From: Desulfovibrio sp. UIB00
GTDB taxonomy: Bacteria; Desulfobacterota; Desulfovibrionia; Desulfovibrionales; Desulfovibrionaceae
Length of the DNA: 64,000 bases
Direction: 5' to 3'
Assembly: GCF_022508225.1 (NCBI RefSeq)
Contig: NZ_JAETXJ010000006.1
Coordinates: forward strand, 170,998-234,997
Shown here: in pieces, positions 44,881 through 53,133 of the stretch
Layout: the number at the start of each line of letters is the position of its first letter
Numbering within the stretch: position 1 is the first letter of the stretch
Program-made: the position numbers and the translations under genes
The notes under the pieces: generated by a model
Told to the model about the DNA's origin: nothing
Seen by the model: the letters and a program-made list of their open reading frames with translations, nothing else
Databases searched by the model: none

Positions 44881-45307
44881 AGGTGACAACGCCCCATATA
44901 TGCACGAATTCGCTTTCTGTGATATCGATGGGGTCAAACCTGGGGTTCTCGGGGGCAAGCAAGACGCGCCCTTCGCGGCGCAGCAGACGCTTGACGGTCA
45001 GCTCCCCTTCCAGCGCGGCGATAACCACCTTGCGGTGCCCGGCCTCTACCGAGCGGTCAACCACCAGCAGGTCTCCGTCATGGATACCCGCCCCCAGCAT
45101 GGATTCCCCATGCGCGCGCAAAAAGAAGGTGGCAGCCTCATTGCGCACCATGTACCTGTGCAGATCCAGCTTGCAGTCGAGGTAATCCTCCGCCGGAGAA
45201 GGAAAACCCGCCTCCACGGGCGCAAGATACAGGGGCAGCCCCGCCCTGTGGTCAGAAATGACCGCTGCCGGAGCCAGCAGTTCCAGCGAAGACGAAATGA
45301 AAGCCAT
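44861..45307 (-). CDS. umuD: UmuD-like S24 peptidase (polymerase V accessory protein)
   Basis: A 148-residue UmuD homologue that would cleave itself on RecA filaments to activate Pol V. The Ala33-Gly34 bond in APVEAGFPSPAED fits the cleavage site, and the Ser69 (AHGESMLGAG) / Lys106 (ELTVKRLL) dyad has the same 37-residue spacing as in E. coli UmuD. AGGAGG lies 4 bases before the ATG at 45307. It is divergent from an S24 repressor gene with about 210 bases between starts, so that repressor is a likely controller. Confidence 0.94.
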   Translation of the reverse strand: MAFISSSLELLAPAAVISDHRAGLPLYLAPVEAGFPSPAEDYLDCKLDLHRYMVRNEAATFFLRAHGESMLGAGIHDGDLLVVDRSVEAGHRKVVIAALEGELTVKRLLRREGRVLLAPENPRFDPIDITESEFVHIWGVVTYVVHKL

Positions 45308-45516
45308 ACCGCCTCCTGTGGATCGGTTCACCGCAGCCCGACGGGTGCGGATGGCAAAATCTGCAAGTATGCGGACAAAACCGCGCGACCATCAGCTTTT
45401 AGCTTATTTTATCCTTGCAAGCAACGCCTGAGATTGATACCCTGAATGAAAAGTTGAAACAACCCCGCCGAAAGCGTGTGCGGCAATCACCCATTCGCGC
45501 GGAAGCGAGGAACGCC

Positions 45517-46206
45517 ATGCCTGAAAAATCAGACTTCAAAGAAACATTGCAAAGGCTTATGCAAGCCCTCAGCGTGGTGAGCGATGCGGAACTGGCAAGG
45601 TCGCTGGGCATCACCCCGCAATCAGTGAGCGGAGCGCGCAAACGCGGCGAAGTGCCGCCTGCGTGGATTCAGACCTGCGCCGCCCAGACAGGCGTAAACG
45701 CCCACTGGCTTTTTTTTGGCAGCGGCCCCATGCGGCTGCCGGAAGCGGCAGATGGCGAACTGCCCAGCATTCAGGCGGATTGCGAGACGGATCTCATCAG
45801 TGTGCCGCTGGCGGAAGCGCGGCTCTCTGCCGGAACGGGCAGTCTTGAGGTCAACAGTCACAGCCAAGGCAGCTATGCCTTCAGAGGCGATTTTTTACGC
45901 CGCAAGGGCAACCCCCGGCGTATGGTGCTCATGCGTGTTTCTGGCGACAGCATGGTGCCGGAAATTTTTGACAACGATCTGGTGCTGCTGGATCGGGGCC
46001 AGACGGAAATCAGCCCGGGGCGGCTTTATGCCGTTGGCTTTGAAGACGCCATCTATATAAAACGCATTGATAAACTTCCCGGCAAGATTGTTCTGAACAG
46101 CGTCAACCCGGCCTATCCGCCTGTGAGCCTTGACCTGCGCGGCGACTGCGCCGACCAGTTCAGGGTTATTGGCCGCGTGCTGTGGTCTGGAAGGGAATAC
46201 AGGTAA
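45517..46206 (+). CDS. CI/LexA-like repressor: phage CI helix-turn-helix plus S24 autopeptidase
   Basis: A 229-residue repressor. The N-terminus (about residues 8-75) is a CI-type helix-turn-helix (SDAELARSLGITPQSVSGAR, then WIQTCAAQTGVNAHWLFFGS). The C-terminus is an S24 peptidase with Ser145 in VSGDSMVPE and Lys182 in AIYIKRID, spaced 37 residues as in LexA/UmuD. An Ala105-Gly106 bond in RLSAGTGSLE is positioned for self-cleavage. The ATG at 45517 has GAGG nearby. Lying head-to-head with umuDC, it probably represses that operon and is inactivated by RecA during DNA damage. It is not canonical LexA, whose DNA-binding domain differs. Confidence 0.9.
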   Translation: MPEKSDFKETLQRLMQALSVVSDAELARSLGITPQSVSGARKRGEVPPAWIQTCAAQTGVNAHWLFFGSGPMRLPEAADGELPSIQADCETDLISVPLAEARLSAGTGSLEVNSHSQGSYAFRGDFLRRKGNPRRMVLMRVSGDSMVPEIFDNDLVLLDRGQTEISPGRLYAVGFEDAIYIKRIDKLPGKIVLNSVNPAYPPVSLDLRGDCADQFRVIGRVLWSGREYR

Positions 46207-46277
46207 GAATGCTTGCGCACGGCACCCGGCGCGCGTACACTTTCAACATATAAGGTTTTTTCGCCAAGGAGTCTGGG

Positions 46278-46811
46278 ATGTCGTCTGCTCGTCGATCCTT
46301 TGCAACGTTCTTTGCCAATCTTGCCGCATTCAGTGCGCTCTGTGCCGTGCTGCTTGTTGCCCACCCCGCCCTTGCCGCAGAGGCCGCGCCGCAAGCGGCG
46401 CCCCCGGTGCAGCAGGACGCCAGCGCCGCCGCTGCCGCCGACAGCCCTGACCAGCAGGATTCCGCCCTCCCGGCAGAGAATCTGTTCAGCCAGACCTATC
46501 AGGCCTGCATGGACGAAGCTGCTGGGGTGACAACCGGCATGCAGGACTGCATGAGTGCGGAACAGGAACGCCTTGAAACCCGCCTGAACGCGCAACGCGC
46601 GCGCGTTGCCGCCACCCTGAACCCGGAACGCGCCAAGGCTTTTAATGACGCCCTGAACGCGTGGGATGCCCTGCGCAAGAGCGGCTCCCTTGCCATGTTT
46701 GACCCCAACGGCGGCACCCTTTCGCCGCTTATGGCTTCGCTCTGGTATCTGGAACAAACTGCCCGCATGGCGCGCTGGGTTGACGTCTTGCAGGAAAGCG
46801 CCGAGCAGTAG
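46278..46811 (+). CDS. Secreted DUF1311/LprI-like protein
   Basis: A 177-residue exported protein with a signal peptide ending around ALA-AEA (about residue 33), an Ala/Pro/Gln-rich linker, and a C-terminal helical domain. The domain has the DUF1311 (lysozyme inhibitor LprI N-terminal) pattern: QTYQACMDEAAGVTTGMQDC, then EQERLETRLNAQRARVA and AWDALRKSGS. The two Cys residues would form the family disulfide. AAGGAG precedes the ATG. Lysozyme inhibition is known for one member and cannot be assumed here. Confidence 0.75.
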   Translation: MSSARRSFATFFANLAAFSALCAVLLVAHPALAAEAAPQAAPPVQQDASAAAAADSPDQQDSALPAENLFSQTYQACMDEAAGVTTGMQDCMSAEQERLETRLNAQRARVAATLNPERAKAFNDALNAWDALRKSGSLAMFDPNGGTLSPLMASLWYLEQTARMARWVDVLQESAEQ

Positions 46812-46854
46812 CGGCACGGAATCCAGCATCACGGCTGGTGCAGATCAATGACAG

Positions 46855-46879
46855 GCAAAAGCGCATCCTTGGTGGTGCG
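46855..46879 (+). terminator. Rho-independent terminator after the DUF1311-like gene
   Basis: AAAAGCGCA and TGCGCTTTT arms flank a short loop, followed by six T residues, about 45 bases after the stop codon. Confidence 0.8.
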
Positions 46880-47122
46880 CTTTTTTGTACCCGGCCTCTC
46901 GCGCGACAGGCAAACCAAGGGCGCTCCATACGCAAACAACAGCTTGCCACACGTATATACAGGAATAATTCAATAATTTCAGATTATTATCTTAGAAAGT
47001 TAGCACTTTTCACCTTTCACAGACTACGCAAAACAGACAAATAATCTAGCAATTACATATTGTTGCGCCTATTATCAGTTACCAGTATACTCCCGCGATG
47101 CAAAATATAGGGGAAGTCTAAC

Positions 47123-47608
47123 ATGCTGCGCAACATACTGATGCTTGCCTCCATTATAGGCATTCTTTCCGGGTGCCTTCCAGATTTGGCTGCTATTTCG
47201 ACTGACCCACCTCCCAGCAAGCCTGTCATAGATGTCAATACCGGGAAAGTCCTCAATATGTGGATTCCAAAAGAAATGCACCGGGTTGAAACGTGGAAAT
47301 ATATCGCCAGAGCCGAGGAGCGAATGTGTTCAGATGGTGACTATCTGGGCAGGCACATTGATGAGTTATCTTCATCCCAAAGATCAATATATAAAAAATA
47401 TAATGATGATGGGGACAAAATCTGGGCATATTACTATTACTACGATTCCCCTGCTGCACCAAGCAGAATGGACTCTGTTACAGTCAAACGCATGACTGTT
47501 TTCAATCTGTACACGGACAGAAACGGTAAAATTTATGGCTGCACGTGGGCCAGATATTCCGGCGGCTACCACAGGGACCATGGCACGGACGATTGGCTAA
47601 CCCCGTAG
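47123..47608 (+). CDS. Hypothetical lipoprotein in an AT-rich patch
   Basis: I do not recognise this 161-residue protein. It begins with a short signal peptide and lipobox ILSGC (Cys18), so it should be lipid-anchored. The mature part is polar, with a Tyr-rich stretch around residue 95-110 (YYYYYD), a strand-like TVKRMTVFNLYTDRNGKIYG and two further Cys residues. GGGGA lies upstream of the ATG. Base composition is clearly more AT-rich than neighbouring genes, which suggests recent acquisition. Confidence 0.7.
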   Translation: MLRNILMLASIIGILSGCLPDLAAISTDPPPSKPVIDVNTGKVLNMWIPKEMHRVETWKYIARAEERMCSDGDYLGRHIDELSSSQRSIYKKYNDDGDKIWAYYYYYDSPAAPSRMDSVTVKRMTVFNLYTDRNGKIYGCTWARYSGGYHRDHGTDDWLTP

Positions 47609-47678
47609 ATCAAGACTCAGCAATCAAGACGCCCGATCATCAATGCTATACTGTCAACGCAGCAAAAATGAACGCCTG

Positions 47679-48320
47679 ATGGAACTCCTGTTATTCTGTA
47701 AAAGCATGCTTCTTGGCCTGGCCGTGGCAGCTCCCCTTGGCCCCATCGGCGTATTGTGCATAAACCGCGCGCTTGTGCGAGGCTTTTGGGCTGGAGTAGC
47801 CGGAGGGCTGGGAACGGCCCTGGCCGATGCAATCTACGCGAGCCTTGCGGCGATCGGCTTTTCAACCTTAACGGCAACATTGGCAACGCTTGCCCCGTGG
47901 CTCAAGCTTGCAGGCGGTCTGTTCATGCTGTGGCTTGGCTGGAAAAGCCTGCGACCAAATCCCCGGCGGGCGGCAGAGCCTGCCCGCACCAGTGAATTCA
48001 GGGGACTCTCCGGCACTATCGCCGCAACATTTCTTCTTACGCTCACCAACCCGGTGACCATCTTCTCTTTTGCGGCACTGTTCGCTGGCCTCGGCTTGAC
48101 CGACTCGCCGGGGGCGACCAATGCCCTTGCCGTTGTTGCGGGAGTGTTTCTGGGGTCTTTGTTGTGGTGGTTCTTGTTGAGCGGTGGGGTTGCGCTGGCT
48201 CAGCGCCGCTTGCCCGAAGGATTTTCCCTTTGCGTATCACGAATGTCCGGGGTGGTCCTCATGGGTTTCGGTTTTTATGCGCTCGGTTCTCTGCTTTACA
48301 CGATAATTCTGCAACCTTGA
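47679..48320 (+). CDS. LysE/RhtB-family amino acid exporter
   Basis: A 213-residue inner-membrane exporter with about six membrane segments. The N-terminal motif GLAVAAPLGPIGVLCINRAL is the LysE-family signature, followed by GWKSLRPNP and TFLLTLTNPVTIFSFAALFA, also typical. Substrates in the family are amino acids and related amines; the specific one cannot be read. I start at 47679 (MELLLF), as the upstream 12 codons are polar and unlike the family; the ribosome binding site is weak. Confidence 0.88.
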   Translation: MELLLFCKSMLLGLAVAAPLGPIGVLCINRALVRGFWAGVAGGLGTALADAIYASLAAIGFSTLTATLATLAPWLKLAGGLFMLWLGWKSLRPNPRRAAEPARTSEFRGLSGTIAATFLLTLTNPVTIFSFAALFAGLGLTDSPGATNALAVVAGVFLGSLLWWFLLSGGVALAQRRLPEGFSLCVSRMSGVVLMGFGFYALGSLLYTIILQP

Positions 48321-48417
48321 GATGCACGCTCTCGGAACGTTCCTCGCCATAGCGGGGCAAGGTGCAAACGTAAGCACGGCTCCCCCACCACTGCCAGTGC
48401 CTATTGAAAAGACCACA

Positions 48418-48459
48418 GAAAGGGCCGCAGGAACATGTATCAGTCCTGCGACCCTTTGC
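48418..48459. terminator. Bidirectional terminator between LysE-type and Aas-fusion genes
   Basis: AAAGGG-CCGCAGGA and TCCTGCG-ACCCTTT pair with one mismatch around an 11-base loop. It lies between convergent genes. Confidence 0.7.
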
Positions 48460-48483
48460 TTAGCAGCATGGCAAGTTTCCAAA

Positions 48484-51400
48484 CTAAACCGCGTCAACAC
48501 TCCCTTTCAACGTCCTGTAGTCCGTTTTTCCGCTGCCCAGCAAGGGGATCGCCTCCACCTTCACAATGCGCTTTATGGCATACAAGGATGAAAGCCCCGC
48601 CCCGCGCAGGGCGGCATTCACTTCCGGCAAGGAGAGTGCCATCGGGGTGAAGAGCATAATTGCCGAGCCGCTTTCTTCCGCTGTGGCTTCAACAGCCAGC
48701 GCTGGGCCTTGCTCCGGCGCGTCGCCCCGCTTGCCGAATATTTCGAGCAGTACGGATTCGATCTGCGGCAGAGAAATCATTTCTCCGCCAATCTTCACAA
48801 AGCGCTTGAGCCGCCCCTGAAAGGTCAGGCGGCCAGTTTCATCCATGCGCACAAGGTCGCCTGTGCGGTACCATGTTTGACCTTCAAACTCCACAAAGGG
48901 CGAGGGCGCATCACTCAGATAACCGCCGAAGATGCTGGGGCCGCGCACCAGAAGCATGCCGGTCTGCCCCGCCTCCACACGCCCGCAGATATTGCCGTCT
49001 TCTTCGCGCACCAGGGCCAGTGTTACCGACGGCATTGCGTGGCCTATGGTTCCGCACACAATGTCGCCCGGCCTGTTGACGGAAACCACCGGGGAGCATT
49101 CCGTAACGCCATAGCCCTCACAAAGCGCGGCGTGCGGACATTGCGCGGCAAAAGCGCGGTAGACGTGGTCCTGGCATTTCTCCGCCCCCACAAAGGCGCA
49201 GCGCAGGCTTGCCAGATTTTCTGTCCCTGCTGCCCGGTCAAGCACTGCCCCAAGAAAGGTTGGCGGCGCGGCCATGAGCGAGAGTCTGTAATCGCGCACC
49301 AAAGCCGTCAGCGGGCCGGGCTCTGTGGGGTTGGGGTGGAAGGCCGCCCGGATGCCCAGCGACAGGGGCAATACAATATTCACCATAAGGCCGAAGGAAT
49401 GGAATGGCGGCAGCATGGCAAGCACGCTGTCGTCCGGCTCAAGGTGCAGCACCTCCACAATGTCGCGGGCATTGGCGAGAAGATTGGCGTGGCTCAGGGG
49501 CACGGCCTTGGGCAGAGATTCCGAGCCGGATGTAAAGAGCACCGCCGCTGTTTCCGGCACCGCGTATTTTTCCAGATTGCGCAGCAGGCGGGCTTTGAAC
49601 GCGCCGCAGAGTTTTTCCCAGATGGTCAGCGATGCCGCCAGCTTGTCCAGCAGCACCCACTGCACAGGCAGGGATGCAAGGCCCAGCCCCTGACGTTCCA
49701 GCCGTTCCTGCAAGGCCGTCGCGCTGAGAATATGGCTGACCCCGGTTATAGTAATGCAGTGACGGAGGTTGGCTTGCCCCACCGTCCAGTTGAACAGCAC
49801 AGGCGTCTTGCCTGCCAGCAGTGCGGCAAGCCACACCGTAACCACCGCTGGCGCGGCGGGCAGCATGATACCCAGGCGCTCGCCGGGCAGCGTCCGTAAA
49901 CGGCGAGCCAGAATCAGTGCGCCCATGAGGATGTCCCTCCGGCTGCGCAGGCTTGCGCGGTCAGCCAGCAATGGCTGGGCAGGGGCGGAACGCATCTGGG
50001 TCAGAAAGGCATCGGCAATGGTTGCGGCGTGTTCGGGTATGGCGAACTTCTGACCGACGGCAGGCGCAAACCAGCCTGCGGGCGCGGGGGCGTCTGCATT
50101 GATCTCGCCGAGCTGACCGCTCGCCGCCAGCAGGCAATCGCGCACAGTAACCAGAAATTCCAGATTTGCGATGGTTGCGCCCTGCGCGCCTTCAAGGCTG
50201 AGGGCAAGATCCATGAGGGCCAGGCTGTCCAACCCCAGATCGCCGCCAAGGGTCATGTCGTCCGAGAGCGGCTGATTTTCCGGCAGGCCCGCCGCCTCAC
50301 GCAGGGCCGCATACACAGCGGCGCGCACTTCCGCAGGAATATCCGCCGCCTCTGCCGTTCGGTTTTGCGGCACGGCATCCAGAATCCGGGGCTCGCTTCC
50401 CTGCCAGAAAAAACGGGGAAATTCCTGCGCCGGGCGCTCCGCCTGATTATAAAACTGCTCCAGCCAGGGGTTGAGCACACGTTTTTCGCCCGTGCGGGGC
50501 AGATCATCAGACTCCACGAACTCCACAGTCACGGGGCGACGCGGGGTGAAGAACAGCAGATTGGCAACTACCGCCAGTGCGCCACGCAGCAGCACCTTGC
50601 CAAAATGCGGGGCTTTGCCTGTGGCTCCGTAGCCAAAAGTACTGCCCCACAATCCGGTTGTGCGCACCAGCACCACACGCAGGCCGGGCATTTTTTGCAG
50701 AATAAGCGCTGCCCCGGAATTGCCGCCAAGGCTTTCCCTTGCTGAGCGATAAATCCTCCCTGCGGGGTACAGCAATACGTTGTCCCCGGCCTGCAAGGCA
50801 TCCAGCACGGCCTGCATACCAGCCTCAACGCCCTGTCGCGCCTTGGCTCCATCCTTCATGGCGTCGGGAATAAGCACTGCACGCAGGGCCTTTGCCGCCA
50901 GCCGTCCAAGCGGGCCTTCCATCTGGCGCTCGTCTGCAAGGGGGCGCGGCGCATGATTCGCCAGCAACGAATATACAATAATAGGGTCCATCAGCGCGGG
51001 GTGATTTGGCATAAACAGGATTGGGCCGGGGCCGGATATGGCTTCAAGCCCGGTCGCGGTCACGCGGTAGCGCAGGCCCAGCAGCAGGCGCAAACACAGC
51101 CCCGCAAGGCTGAAACGCTTGCCGCAAGAAAACATGCGGGTAATTCGCACTGCGGCCCAGCTGATGAAAACCAGCGCCGCAAGACCGCTGCCAGCCAAAA
51201 GCCATGCTGGCGGCACCTTGCCCAGCCATGCGAAAATCAAACCAGAAAGAAGGATGCCGCTGAAGCACGAAAAGTTGGAAATCCCCAGAGTTTTTCCTTT
51301 TTCCGTGGCGGCTGGCCTTACCTGAATAAAGCTCACAAGCGGTATGAGGTACAGGCCGCCGCAAACGCCGGAACACGTCAGCAGCAGAAAAAGCCAGGGA

Positions 51401-52401
51401 AATTGCAGCGCCTCCGGCAGCAGTGGGGCAAGGCCGGAAAGCATAAGGCCAAGGCCAAGCCCTGCGCCAGCCGGAACCATAATGCGCCGCCAGCTTGTGG
51501 CTTCGTACCGCCCGGCCAGAACGGAACCCACGCATATGCCAATCATCATCGCCACGGAAAGCAGGCTCGTAACGGTAAGCGAAAAGCCCAGCTGGATGAT
51601 GCCGAGATTATTGATGCACAGCAGGGCAAAGGACGACAGGCAGTAGAAAAAGGCCTCCCCTGCCAGCGTGAGAAACAGATGCGGGTCACGCCTGCGGCAC
51701 TCCAGCGCATGGAGCACGGAATGCACCGGACCCAGCAGGGGAAAGGGAGCATTTGCCCCGACAGAAACAACGCTTTTGCCAATACCAAAGGCAGAGGCCA
51801 GCCCGATAACAGCTATAAATACAGCCACAGCCCCCACTGCCAGTCGGCCAAAACCATGCTCCCCCTGCGGGATGAATGCGGCAACTGCAGAAAATTCGGG
51901 CAGATCCAGCACAACGCCGCCGGCGGCAATACCCAGCAGAATGGTTGCAGTGGTTGCCAGCTTGAGCAGTGCATTGACCCGTGGCACTTCCTGCGGAGGA
52001 AAGTTTTCCGGAATGGCTCCGTTAAGGGCGGGGCTGAATATTGTGGATTGCAGGCCCATCAAAAAAACCACGACCACCATGCCGGCCCAGTTCATATCCA
52101 CGAGCGCCCACACGCCATAGAGCATGGCCGCAAGTTCCATAAATTTGGACCAGATGACCATCTTATTCTTGGGCATGCGATCTGCCAGCCACCCTGCCCA
52201 GGCAGAACAGGCCACAAACGGCAGGGCGAACATGGCGGAGGCAATGCCCTGAATGGATTCAAGCCCCGCACTGGCGGCAAGCAACAATGCGGCTTGTTTG
52301 AAAAAATTATCGTTAAATGTGCCCATGGCATAGGTGGTGCCCATGCTCAGCAGTATTTTTTTTCCACTGGCTGCCGGGAGAGATTCGGGCGACTGATTCA
52401 T
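48484..52401 (-). CDS. Aas-like fusion: MFS transporter + PlsC acyltransferase + acyl carrier domain + acyl-ACP/CoA ligase
   Basis: A 1305-residue four-part protein. Residues 1 to about 420 are an LplT-like MFS transporter (lysophospholipid flippase family). About 430-650 is a PlsC-type acyltransferase with the HX4D motif NHPALMD (His467). About 690-770 contains a carrier-protein motif LGGDLGLDSLALMDLALS with Ser726 at the phosphopantetheine site. About 790-1305 is an AMP-forming ligase with FTSGSESLPKAVPLSHAN and YRTGDLVRMDETGRLTFQGR. The set would import lysophospholipid, activate a fatty acid and re-acylate the lipid. Its ATG overlaps the ArsR stop by four bases, with AAGGGA upstream. The internal carrier domain is the unusual part. 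Confidence 0.9.
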   Translation of the reverse strand: MNQSPESLPAASGKKILLSMGTTYAMGTFNDNFFKQAALLLAASAGLESIQGIASAMFALPFVACSAWAGWLADRMPKNKMVIWSKFMELAAMLYGVWALVDMNWAGMVVVVFLMGLQSTIFSPALNGAIPENFPPQEVPRVNALLKLATTATILLGIAAGGVVLDLPEFSAVAAFIPQGEHGFGRLAVGAVAVFIAVIGLASAFGIGKSVVSVGANAPFPLLGPVHSVLHALECRRRDPHLFLTLAGEAFFYCLSSFALLCINNLGIIQLGFSLTVTSLLSVAMMIGICVGSVLAGRYEATSWRRIMVPAGAGLGLGLMLSGLAPLLPEALQFPWLFLLLTCSGVCGGLYLIPLVSFIQVRPAATEKGKTLGISNFSCFSGILLSGLIFAWLGKVPPAWLLAGSGLAALVFISWAAVRITRMFSCGKRFSLAGLCLRLLLGLRYRVTATGLEAISGPGPILFMPNHPALMDPIIVYSLLANHAPRPLADERQMEGPLGRLAAKALRAVLIPDAMKDGAKARQGVEAGMQAVLDALQAGDNVLLYPAGRIYRSARESLGGNSGAALILQKMPGLRVVLVRTTGLWGSTFGYGATGKAPHFGKVLLRGALAVVANLLFFTPRRPVTVEFVESDDLPRTGEKRVLNPWLEQFYNQAERPAQEFPRFFWQGSEPRILDAVPQNRTAEAADIPAEVRAAVYAALREAAGLPENQPLSDDMTLGGDLGLDSLALMDLALSLEGAQGATIANLEFLVTVRDCLLAASGQLGEINADAPAPAGWFAPAVGQKFAIPEHAATIADAFLTQMRSAPAQPLLADRASLRSRRDILMGALILARRLRTLPGERLGIMLPAAPAVVTVWLAALLAGKTPVLFNWTVGQANLRHCITITGVSHILSATALQERLERQGLGLASLPVQWVLLDKLAASLTIWEKLCGAFKARLLRNLEKYAVPETAAVLFTSGSESLPKAVPLSHANLLANARDIVEVLHLEPDDSVLAMLPPFHSFGLMVNIVLPLSLGIRAAFHPNPTEPGPLTALVRDYRLSLMAAPPTFLGAVLDRAAGTENLASLRCAFVGAEKCQDHVYRAFAAQCPHAALCEGYGVTECSPVVSVNRPGDIVCGTIGHAMPSVTLALVREEDGNICGRVEAGQTGMLLVRGPSIFGGYLSDAPSPFVEFEGQTWYRTGDLVRMDETGRLTFQGRLKRFVKIGGEMISLPQIESVLLEIFGKRGDAPEQGPALAVEATAEESGSAIMLFTPMALSLPEVNAALRGAGLSSLYAIKRIVKVEAIPLLGSGKTDYRTLKGSVDAV

Positions 52402-52757
52402 GCGTTTGTTCCCTTCTCAGCTTGGGGCTGCGCAGCAGCCCCTTCTTGCAGGTCTTCTTCAATAAAGAGACGGAGTTTTTCCAGAGAATCCAGCACAACA
52501 TTGTGACATACAGAATACAGGGCCTGCCTGCCCTCACGCCGCACGGCGAGGATTCCGGCTTTTTCCAGCACTGCCAGATGGTGCACAATGGTGGAACGTC
52601 CAAAATCAAATTCTGCGGCAATATCCTTGATGGAAAGCTCCTCGCCGGGCTCGAACAAAAGCAGGATGCGCTGACGGGTGGTATCCCCCATGGCTGCGAA
52701 TACTGCGGCCACGGGCTGCCAATGTTCAGGAAGGGTATTCAGGTACGTCGTTCTCAT
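52398..52757 (-). CDS. ArsR-family transcriptional regulator
   Basis: A 119-residue winged-helix regulator (FAAMGDTTRQRILLLFEPGE, then IKDIAAEFDFGRSTIVHHLA and LEKAGILAVRREGRQALYSV). The Cys-rich metal-binding motif of ArsR/SmtB sensors is absent; there is a single Cys near residue 84. It therefore may respond to something other than a metal, perhaps lipid or redox state. It is co-transcribed with the Aas fusion (ATGA overlap), and its own start region contains repeated ATAACTA elements that look like its operator. Confidence 0.9.
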   Translation of the reverse strand: MRTTYLNTLPEHWQPVAAVFAAMGDTTRQRILLLFEPGEELSIKDIAAEFDFGRSTIVHHLAVLEKAGILAVRREGRQALYSVCHNVVLDSLEKLRLFIEEDLQEGAAAQPQAEKGTNA

Positions 52758-52783
52758 AACTACATAACTAGTTTTTTAGTTAT
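52756..52783. promoter_or_regulatory. Candidate ArsR operator: ATAACTA direct and inverted repeats
   Basis: ATAACTA occurs at 52756-52762 and 52764-52770, and the inverse TAGTTAT at 52777-52783 after a T-rich spacer. The first copy runs into the ArsR start codon, so binding would block its own transcription and that of the fusion gene. Confidence 0.65.
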
Positions 52784-53133
52784 AACATGTCAAAGGAAAT
52801 TTTTACCCAGCTCCGGCACCCCAGTAGGTGAGGTGCAAAAAACTGCCAGGTTCTTCTCAATGCCTGCTGCTGGCAGAACAACTGACACCTGCAAGCGAGC
52901 ACCTTCAATAATTACCCTATTTTATCTGTATTATCAGCCCATTGTAACTGCGCAACATATACCACAGATCAGCATAAAGCCCCGCCACACCGATATGAAA
53001 AAGCTGTTACTCTACATTACTGCCCGAAATGGCATCAAATTTGCTATATTTCATACAAGGAAAATTATTCCACAAGCGCAAATCATCCAGTAAAACTGAT
53101 TTTTTTACTACATATCAGTACACGGGAGCGATC
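52784..53133. other. Intergenic region upstream of the repeat protein gene
   Basis: About 350 bases, AT-rich in its right half. It should hold the promoter of the repeat protein gene, but no convincing -35/-10 pair or small gene was identified. An in-frame start at 53029 would only add an unlike, basic segment. Confidence 0.4.

Noticed and set aside
50953..52506. Plus-strand open frame of about 517 codons opposite the MFS part of the Aas fusion
   Set aside because: No family resemblance and the opposite strand is clearly coding.
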